Positions 7,337-11,043 of a DNA stretch of 11,043 bases are shown piece after piece. The notes beneath the pieces are model-generated. The model did no database searches. It saw nothing but the letters and a program-made list of their open reading frames with translations, and was not told where the DNA came from. Each line of letters begins with the position of its first letter. The first letter of the stretch is position 1. The DNA lies in NCBI GenBank assembly GCA_040904945.1, contig JBBDSM010000023.1, positions 1 through 11,043 on the forward strand, read 5' to 3'. This stretch comes from JAWLHJ01 sp040904945. Its GTDB lineage: Bacteria > Gemmatimonadota > Gemmatimonadetes > Longimicrobiales > Gaopeijiaceae. The position numbers were made by a program, and so were the translations under genes.

Positions 7337-7582
7337 GCGCTCCTGAAGCACTTCCGCCAAGGTGTCGACGCGATCCTGAATGGCGTCCCGCAGGGCATCG
7401 AGGGTCAGGGACTTGCTCCCGACCTTCACCGACTCCTGCTGCATCTCTTCGTTGCGGGCCTTCGCCAGCTTCTCGCGCGCGGTTTCAGCCTTCCCGAGCG
7501 CGAAGAGCGCCTTCTGCATCCAGCGGGATTCGCTCTGCACGAGACGACGTTCCTTCCTGAGCTGGCGCTTGTCTTTGGCCAC
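7319..7582 (-). CDS. Small charged helical protein of unknown function
   Basis: I do not recognise a family. The product is 87 residues, strongly charged (Lys/Arg/Glu-rich), with no membrane segment and no signal peptide. Residues about 4-52 (QLRKERRLVQSES through KARNEEMQQE) and 60-85 look like two long helices, likely coiled coil, joined by a short KVGSKSLT turn. No helix-turn-helix is evident. The start is GTG at 7582-7580, fixed by GGGAGG 6 nt upstream. The longer reading back to 7672 would run through the promoter and Shine-Dalgarno and is rejected. It is transcribed from its own near-consensus promoter with an operator-like palindrome, divergent from the AbiEi-like gene, and it converges on and overlaps hutI by 11 bp. 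That control layout resembles toxin-antitoxin or phage-type genes, but a function cannot be stated. Confidence 0.75.
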   Translation of the reverse strand: MAKDKRQLRKERRLVQSESRWMQKALFALGKAETAREKLAKARNEEMQQESVKVGSKSLTLDALRDAIQDRVDTLAEVLQERREVTR

Positions 7583-7588
7583 GTAATA

Positions 7589-7594
7589 CCTCCC
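7589..7594 (-). promoter_or_regulatory. Ribosome binding site of the small helical protein
   Basis: On the minus strand GGGAGG is 6 nt before GTG (7582-7580). It fixes the start of the 87-residue protein. Confidence 0.75.
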
Positions 7595-7613
7595 AAATAT
7601 AAACCCGTAAACG

Positions 7614-7638
7614 TAACCCATTATAGCGCAATGGGTTA
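7614..7638. promoter_or_regulatory. Operator-like palindrome over the -10 box
   Basis: TAACCCATT (7614-7622) and AATGGGTTA (7630-7638) are perfect 9-bp arms around a 7-bp centre. The dyad covers the whole TATAAT box and part of the spacer, so a dimeric protein bound here would block the minus-strand promoter. The binding protein is unknown. Confidence 0.65.
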
Positions 7639-7648
7639 AATCGATCAA
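7620..7648 (-). promoter_or_regulatory. Sigma-70-type promoter for the small helical protein
   Basis: Reading the minus strand: TTGATC (7648-7643), a spacer of exactly 17 nt, then TATAAT (7625-7620). The -10 is perfect and the -35 matches TTGACA at four of six positions. Transcription should start near 7613, giving a ~30-nt leader with the Shine-Dalgarno. It is the strongest promoter visible in the window. Confidence 0.8.
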
Positions 7649-7692
7649 GGCGTGGTAGGCGCGGGTCTCCACGCGCGCAAGCCATGTTCCGC

Positions 7693-7720
7693 TTGCCGAT
7701 TTCTATGGCAGGTATATTTT
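7693..7720 (+). promoter_or_regulatory. Putative promoter of the AbiEi-like gene
   Basis: TTGCCG (7693-7698) is followed after 16 nt by TATTTT (7715-7720) inside the AT-rich run TATATTTT (7713-7720). The boxes are moderate matches only. The placement, directly before the 18-bp palindrome and about 35 bp before the start codon, makes it credible. Confidence 0.45.
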
Positions 7721-7734
7721 CCTGGTCAGGAAAA
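7717..7734. promoter_or_regulatory. 18-bp operator palindrome of the AbiEi-like operon
   Basis: TTTTCCTGGTCAGGAAAA has perfect 8-bp arms around a central GT. It overlaps the end of the putative -10 and ends 19 bp before the ATG at 7754. AbiEi antitoxins are known to repress their own operon through inverted repeats upstream, so autoregulation is the simplest reading (inference). Confidence 0.7.
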
Positions 7735-7753
7735 CTCAAAGTATTGGGAAACT

Positions 7754-8800
7754 ATGGAAATCGAGTCGTGGTTCGCGGACACCCTTCCCAAGCTCGATCT
7801 GGGTCCCCTCTGCATCGAGCTCCAGGAGATCGAGCCCCAAGGCGCAGCAGATGCCTACGTCATCCTCCGCTGGGAGGGAGAGGGCGTCCCGTTTGTTGCG
7901 GAGGTCAAGAACGCCCGCGACCTGAGGGCTCTCCAGCACGCAGTGGTCCAGGCCCGACGGTGGGCCGAGGGGACGGGGCGTGAGCCGTTGGTGGTGGTTC
8001 CCTATCTCAACGACGACTGGCTGGCCTACCTCCGCGAGGAGGGCGTGAGCGGCCTCGATCTCTCTGGGAACGGATGGGTCGAGGCCGCCGGAAGATGGAG
8101 CTGGTTTCAGCGGGGCTTCCCGAACCGATTCCCGGCACCCACCCGGGCTCGAGCCCCGTATCGAGGGAAGAGCGCCTTCGTGGGTCGGGTGCTCCTCTCC
8201 CGGCCCCGCTTCGACACCATCAGCGGAGTACGCGACGAGATCGAGCGGCGACAGGGTTCCCTGAGTCTGGGCCAGGTCTCGAAGGTCCTGTCCGCGCTCG
8301 AGGATGAGCTGGTGGTCCGCAAGGGAGACGACGGCGTGCGCCTCGTCCAGCCCGAGAGGCTTCTTGACGCCCTGGTCGACGGCTACCGTCGTCCCGAAGT
8401 GCTGCGGGAGATCAGCCTCAAGGCGGAGCTGGCCCCCAACCTGCTCTCGGCGCTTATGGAAAGGGCGGCGGACGCGAGCGCGCGTATAGTGGGCTACGAC
8501 CCCGCCCGCTACGCCATCGCGCCGGAGCCAGGAGAGCGACTCGTCGTCTACGTGGAGCCCCGTGCCTTCGCCAGCGTTGCAGACATTCGCCAGGCCGAGC
8601 ACTCTCTCCGCTTCGCGAACCTCACCATCCGAGCGGTGAAGAGTCCGTGGATTTTTTTCGACGCCGAGGAAGCGGACGGCTTCAACTGGTGTTCCCGCTT
8701 GGAGACCTACCTCCAGCTCATGCAGGGAGGGAAGCGTGAGCGGGAGATTGCGACGCAGCTCCGGGACGAGATTCTGGACGAAGCCAGGGCGTCGTCATGA
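7754..8800 (+). CDS. AbiEi-like type IV antitoxin/regulator with nuclease-like N-terminal domain
   Basis: The product is 348 residues and cytoplasmic. Residues about 15-105 resemble a PD-(D/E)XK fold: Asp33 in ADAYVIL, then FVAEVK with Glu50 and Lys52, then Gln66, ending in GVSGLDLSGNGW (97-108). Residues about 137-200 form a winged helix (PYRGKSAFVGRVLL, then SLSLGQVSKVLSALEDELVVRKGDDGVRLV), the DNA-binding part. The C-terminal end (about 260-348; RLETYLQLMQGGKREREIATQLRDEIL) resembles the C-terminal part of AbiEi proteins. In type IV systems AbiEi neutralises a nucleotidyltransferase toxin and represses the operon. Here the next gene, overlapping by ATGA, is the remains of such a toxin. ATG at 7754 is chosen; the frame is open back to 7652, but that would run through the promoter and palindrome. 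Whether the nuclease-like domain cuts DNA is unknown. Confidence 0.75.
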   Translation: MEIESWFADTLPKLDLGPLCIELQEIEPQGAADAYVILRWEGEGVPFVAEVKNARDLRALQHAVVQARRWAEGTGREPLVVVPYLNDDWLAYLREEGVSGLDLSGNGWVEAAGRWSWFQRGFPNRFPAPTRARAPYRGKSAFVGRVLLSRPRFDTISGVRDEIERRQGSLSLGQVSKVLSALEDELVVRKGDDGVRLVQPERLLDALVDGYRRPEVLREISLKAELAPNLLSALMERAADASARIVGYDPARYAIAPEPGERLVVYVEPRAFASVADIRQAEHSLRFANLTIRAVKSPWIFFDAEEADGFNWCSRLETYLQLMQGGKREREIATQLRDEILDEARASS

Positions 8801-9350
8801 CCGGTCCCATCGACGTCCTGAGGACAGAGCTCATGGCCCTCGCGGGGACGCTTCACGTCCGGGGTGTTCCCCTCATCGTCGGCGGCGGATACGGCTTACT
8901 GCTCAAACAGGAGCACCTCGTGTCGCGCGGAGCCCGGACGGTGCGGGAGATCCCGCAGTCTCGCGCTACGAAGTGCCGGTCGCCGGCGCGGAGCACTATC
9001 AGTTCCAGAGAGCGGTGACCCATCGGGGTGCGCAGCGGACCGTCAAGGTGGACCTCCTGGCGCCGCCCCCGCGCGATCCGAGTCTTCTCGCCAAGGTCAG
9101 GCTCGACGAGCGCCGCATCCGCCCCAGGGGGTCGAAGGGGATCCATGACGCGCCCCCTGGATTGACCGTGTTGAGGGGCAAGGGGAGTGCGGTGCTCAAG
9201 CGGCGATTCCTTCGATTCGAGATAGGCGAGCGGGGGCTGGTTTCCGACAGCTGCGTGTCGCCGCTCGAGTCGGACGGACGCCGCCAACGGTTGAGCAGCC
9301 CGGCGCAGGCGCCCAATTCGCCCGGGCTCGGCCCGCCGGCGAACGCGTGA
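8797..9350 (+). pseudogene. Broken AbiEii-type nucleotidyltransferase toxin gene
   Basis: This was probably the toxin partner of the AbiEi-like gene, to which it is coupled by ATGA. The first frame from ATG 8797 gives the family N-terminus: GVPLIVGGGYGLLLKQEHL, then TVREIPQSRAT (to about 8970). The expected continuation (NDIDLFL or similar, bearing the DxD catalytic Asp pair) is absent. From 8964 a different frame instead gives RYEVPVAGAEHYQFQRAV, VKVDLLAPPP and RRIRPRG-GIH, which I recognise as later parts of the same family. So an internal segment is deleted and the frame is shifted. The junction GCTACGAA (8965-8972) suits both parent sequences. After about 9147 similarity is lost; the second frame ends with TGA at 9348-9350. 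The 73-residue frame-one product should be inactive. Confidence 0.7.
9297..9328. other. GC-rich inverted repeat before the HigB-type toxin gene
   Basis: AGCCCGG (9297-9303) and CCGGGCT (9322-9328) are perfect 7-bp arms with an 18-nt loop. It has no T-run, so it is not a standard intrinsic terminator. It may separate the decayed toxin gene from the next module, or be chance in GC-rich DNA. Confidence 0.3.
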
Positions 9351-9353
9351 GCA

Positions 9354-9382
9354 TGGACGTGGCTTACTAAAACTGGCATATT
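9354..9382 (+). promoter_or_regulatory. Weak putative promoter of the HigBA-type pair
   Basis: TGGACG (9354-9359), a 17-nt spacer and CATATT (9377-9382) form a weak match. Transcription would begin at about the ATG at 9388, giving a leaderless message; that fits the absence of a Shine-Dalgarno (CCCCG precedes the ATG). The AT-rich patch TTACTAAAACTGGCATATT is the only promoter-like stretch here. Confidence 0.3.
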
Positions 9383-9387
9383 CCCCG

Positions 9388-9762
9388 ATGCCGAAGAAGC
9401 CGAACCTGAAGCCGGTCTGTTGGGTGGCACCGAGCTACAACGAGCTGATGGCGTTTCCGCGAGACGTGCAGCACGCGATCGGCGTCGCGCTGATGATGGC
9501 GCAGGCGGGGGACAAGGCCCCGTCGGCGAAGCCTCTGAAGGGCTTCAAGGGTGCGGGCGTGTTGGAGGTGGTAGATGACCACGACGGCGACACCTACAGG
9601 GCGGTCTACACGGTTCGCTTCGCTGGCGTAGTCTACCTACTTCACGCGTTCCAGAAGAAGTCGAAGAGGGGGATCAGCACCCCGAAGCATGTGATCGAAC
9701 TGATCAGGGACCGACTGAAGACAGCCGAGCAGGACTACCGAAAGCAGAAGGCGGGAAAATGA
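9388..9762 (+). CDS. RelE/HigB-type toxin (phage-derived Gp49-like family)
   Basis: The product is 124 residues, basic, and a likely ribosome-dependent mRNA interferase of the HigB/Gp49-like (DUF891) branch of RelE toxins. The family course is intact: KPVCWVAPSYNELMAFPRDVQHAIGVAL (strand and helical hairpin, 8-35), the basic PSAKPLKGFKGAGVLEVVDDHDGDTYRAVYTVRFAGVVYLLHAFQKKSK core (45-93), and a C-terminal TPKHVIELIRDRLKTAE helix. Basic and His/Lys residues of the core (Arg67, Arg73, His82, Phe84, Lys86, Lys87) are candidate mRNA contacts. The antitoxin follows with an ATGA overlap in the toxin-first order typical of HigBA. The gene starts 37 bp after the end of the degraded nucleotidyltransferase frame, so the module may have been inserted there. 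There is no sign of damage. Confidence 0.9.
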   Translation: MPKKPNLKPVCWVAPSYNELMAFPRDVQHAIGVALMMAQAGDKAPSAKPLKGFKGAGVLEVVDDHDGDTYRAVYTVRFAGVVYLLHAFQKKSKRGISTPKHVIELIRDRLKTAEQDYRKQKAGK

Positions 9763-10124
9763 GCGCAGAGATGAGGGTGACTCCGGCCGACGGCAACATC
9801 TTCGAGACCCTCGGGTTCCCGGACGCCGAGGAACTCAAGGCCAAGGCGGAGCTCGTGATCCAGATCATCCAGATCATCGAGGAGCGAGGCATGAAGCAGG
9901 TCGAGGCCGCTGAGATCATGGGGGTCGATCAGCCGAAGGTGTCCCAGCTCATGCACGGCAAGCTGGACGGGTTCTCCATGGAGCGGCTATATCGGTTCCT
10001 GAATGCGCTCGGCATGGATGTCGAGATCGTCGTGAAGCCCACGCCGAAGAGCAGGAAGGAGGCCCGGCTCAGGGTGACGCGTCAGCCCGTTCGCCCCCGG
10101 GTGCGACGACCTGCGAAGGTCTGA
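9759..10124 (+). CDS. XRE-family antitoxin (HigA-like)
   Basis: The product is 121 residues. It is the cognate antitoxin of the toxin just upstream, binding it and repressing the operon. Residues 25-90 form a Cro/C1-type helix-turn-helix of the HTH_37 kind: AKAELVIQIIQIIEERGMKQVEAAEIMGVDQPKVSQLMHGKLDGFSMERLYRFLNALGMDVEIVVKP, in which QVEAAEIMGVDQPKVSQLMHG holds the two DNA-contacting helices. The C-terminal ~30 residues are Arg/Lys/Pro-rich and probably disordered. The start ATG overlaps the toxin stop. No clear terminator follows; 10125-10224 is a 100-bp gap toward a convergent gene. Confidence 0.9.
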   Translation: MSAEMRVTPADGNIFETLGFPDAEELKAKAELVIQIIQIIEERGMKQVEAAEIMGVDQPKVSQLMHGKLDGFSMERLYRFLNALGMDVEIVVKPTPKSRKEARLRVTRQPVRPRVRRPAKV

Positions 10125-10224
10125 AAACTCGCGTCCGGGCAATCGTCTGAAATCGGCCCGCAAACCGCGACCTGCTCATCTGAGTCCGCGCGGAGGGCGG
10201 GTTTCGTCCACCCGAGCCTCCAGT

Positions 10225-10512
10225 TCACAGACCGATCGCTTTGCGCAGCTCCTCGTGGCTCACGACCTCGCCGGCCTCGAGGGCCCTGCGGCCCTCCTCG
10301 AGCGCTTCGCGATCTTCTTCGCTCAGCGGTTCGTCCATGTCCGGCGCGTTCATCAACGCTCGCACAAGCGGGTCGGCGTCCTTCCCGGCCAGGTACTCCA
10401 GGAAATGCTCGGCGGTGTGGACCTCCCCTTCGGGAATCTGCTCCACGAGTCGGTAGAGTCGCTCTTTGGCCTTGGCTTCCATGGCGGTCGTTCCTGCGGT
10501 GGTGATCGTCAT
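10225..10512 (-). CDS. Small acidic antitoxin-like protein
   Basis: The product is 95 residues (85 if translation begins at the second ATG, 10482). It is acidic and helical. AKERLYRLVEQIPEGEVHTAEHFLEYL (14-41) followed by DPLVRALMNAPDMDEPLSEEDREALEEGRRALEAGEVVSHEELRK (47-91) matches my memory of small antitoxin-like proteins found with RelE/ParE toxins, where the N-terminal helical part dimerises and the ...GEVVSHEEL... end wraps the toxin. Both starts have plausible Shine-Dalgarno sequences (GGAG 10 nt before ATG 10512; AGGA 9 nt before ATG 10482). No toxin follows on the minus strand: the next gene downstream is the convergent XRE antitoxin. So it is an orphan, or it works with something unlinked. 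It lies 42 bp downstream of the AbiEi-type gene and is probably co-transcribed with it. Confidence 0.65.
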   Translation of the reverse strand: MTITTAGTTAMEAKAKERLYRLVEQIPEGEVHTAEHFLEYLAGKDADPLVRALMNAPDMDEPLSEEDREALEEGRRALEAGEVVSHEELRKAIGL

Positions 10513-10519
10513 TGGTAAT

Positions 10520-10558
10520 CTACTCCAGGTTGGCCTTCTCTTCGGTCCAATGGCTCAT
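10520..10558 (-). other. Coupled 12-codon ORF after the AbiEi-type gene
   Basis: ATG 10558-10556 overlaps the AbiEi-type stop (ATGA) and encodes MSHWTEEKANLE before TAG at 10522-10520. In this position AbiEii toxins usually start. It may be the stump of a lost toxin gene or a chance frame; sequence alone does not decide. Confidence 0.25.
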
Positions 10559-11043
10559 GGGGTCGTCGTCAGGGTCTGGAGATAAGGCCGCATTACCGTG
10601 CGCACCCGACACACGCCGGCGTAACGGTCGAGTTCGTCCATGGTGAAGAGTCGGTCCCGCCATGCTTCGTGAAGGGCCTCCAGGGCGACGTCGGTACCGA
10701 GCTTCTTCCGGTACTTGAAGAGGTCCGCGACCGTCTTCGCGACCGAATAGACCCGGACGTCGACGCCTTCCACCTGGTGTACCTCCTGTCCCTCTTCGAA
10801 CGCCGCTCCCGTGAACCAGACGAATTCCATCGGCGGGTCGGAAACGCCCGGCTCTTGCCGGTTCTCCCGGTTGAGGGCCATCCACGTCCGGCGAGGCATC
10901 TGCGTACCGACCTCATGAAACGCCAGAGCCGATACAAGGCAAACGACCCCCCTGGGCACGAGCTTCGCCGCCTCCGCGAAGCCGTGTTTCTCCGTGAACT
11001 CCGTGTCGGGATGCTTGAACAGGCCCGGGGCGACTTCCAGGAG
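10555..11043 (-). CDS. AbiEi-type antitoxin, N-terminus outside the window
   Basis: The C-terminal ~162 residues of a type IV antitoxin of the short AbiEi branch (usually ~200 residues) are visible. The frame is open to the window edge, so roughly 40 residues, including most of the N-terminal winged helix, are missing; EVAPGLFKHP at the edge would be the wing. Diagnostic blocks: VPRGVVCLVSALAFHEVGTQMPRRTWMAL, MEFVWFTGAAFEEGQEVHQVEGVDVRVYSVAKTVADLFKYRKKLGTDVALEAL, and FTMDELDRYAGVCRVRTVMRPYL. These match the family that neutralises an AbiEii nucleotidyltransferase encoded immediately downstream. Here no such toxin follows; instead there is a 12-codon coupled ORF and then a small antitoxin-like gene. 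This protein is of a different branch from the 348-residue AbiEi-like protein at 7754. A possible internal GTG start at 10959 is rejected because the homologous block begins earlier. Confidence 0.85.
   Translation of the reverse strand, partial: LLEVAPGLFKHPDTEFTEKHGFAEAAKLVPRGVVCLVSALAFHEVGTQMPRRTWMALNRENRQEPGVSDPPMEFVWFTGAAFEEGQEVHQVEGVDVRVYSVAKTVADLFKYRKKLGTDVALEALHEAWRDRLFTMDELDRYAGVCRVRTVMRPYLQTLTTTP

Noticed and set aside
9284..9355. Possible integron attC site (GTTGAGC fits GTTRRRY, with hairpins nearby) before a toxin-antitoxin cassette
   Set aside because: No matching RYYYAAC partner at the right distance and orientation; neighbouring genes run on both strands without cassette spacing.
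8999..9430. 143-codon minus-strand frame over the decayed toxin region
   Set aside because: No start signal and no family; overlaps the HigB-type start and recognisable toxin remains on the plus strand.
10198..10214. Hairpin CGGGT-N7-ACCCG between the two convergent genes as a terminator
   Set aside because: Only 5 bp of stem and no T-run in either direction.

Overview
The window is GC-rich bacterial DNA with short or no gaps between genes and frequent ATGA/GTGA stop-start overlaps. High GC, a complete four-step histidine utilisation operon and a secreted Ntn-hydrolase suggest a free-living heterotroph. Gemmatimonadota, Acidobacteriota or a similar high-GC soil or marine lineage would fit, but no rRNA or other taxonomic marker is present, so this is a guess.

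Layout. (1) Positions 1-1211, minus strand: the N-terminal ~403 residues of a secreted penicillin-acylase-family amidase, cut by the window edge. It has a TTG start supported by a perfect AGGAGG. (2) Positions 1212-1678: a 467-bp divergent intergenic region with no credible gene. It holds two copies of GTTCGANNTTCGAAC, candidate operators for the hut operon, the acylase, or both. (3) Positions 1679-7329, plus strand: hutH-hutU-hutG-hutI. The products convert histidine to urocanate, imidazolonepropionate, N-formimidoylglutamate, then glutamate plus formamide. HutG is the arginase-type formimidoylglutamase, so no HutF is needed. No hut regulator or transporter is in view. HutG carries a Gly/Ala-rich repeat insertion. 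HutI has Asn where the family normally has a metal-binding Asp.

(4) Positions 7319-11043: an accessory segment rich in toxin-antitoxin genes. A small coiled-coil protein gene on the minus strand ends inside a 12-bp duplication at the 3' end of hutI. It has its own consensus sigma-70-type promoter (TTGATC-N17-TATAAT) with a 9-bp-arm palindrome over the -10 box. Divergent from it is an AbiEi-like antitoxin/regulator with a PD-(D/E)XK-like N-terminal domain, preceded by an 18-bp palindrome. Its translationally coupled nucleotidyltransferase toxin partner is broken: an internal deletion at a likely short microhomology removed the expected DxD catalytic segment and shifted the frame. Then come an intact HigB/RelE-type toxin with its XRE antitoxin, a lone acidic antitoxin-like protein on the minus strand, and the C-terminal ~162 residues of a second AbiEi-type antitoxin that runs off the right edge and lacks its usual toxin in the visible part.

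The left half is ordinary catabolism. The right half is a patchwork of addiction or defence modules in differing states of decay, bounded on the left by the duplication at the hutI end and by a locally AT-rich (about 47% GC, hand-counted) divergent control region.
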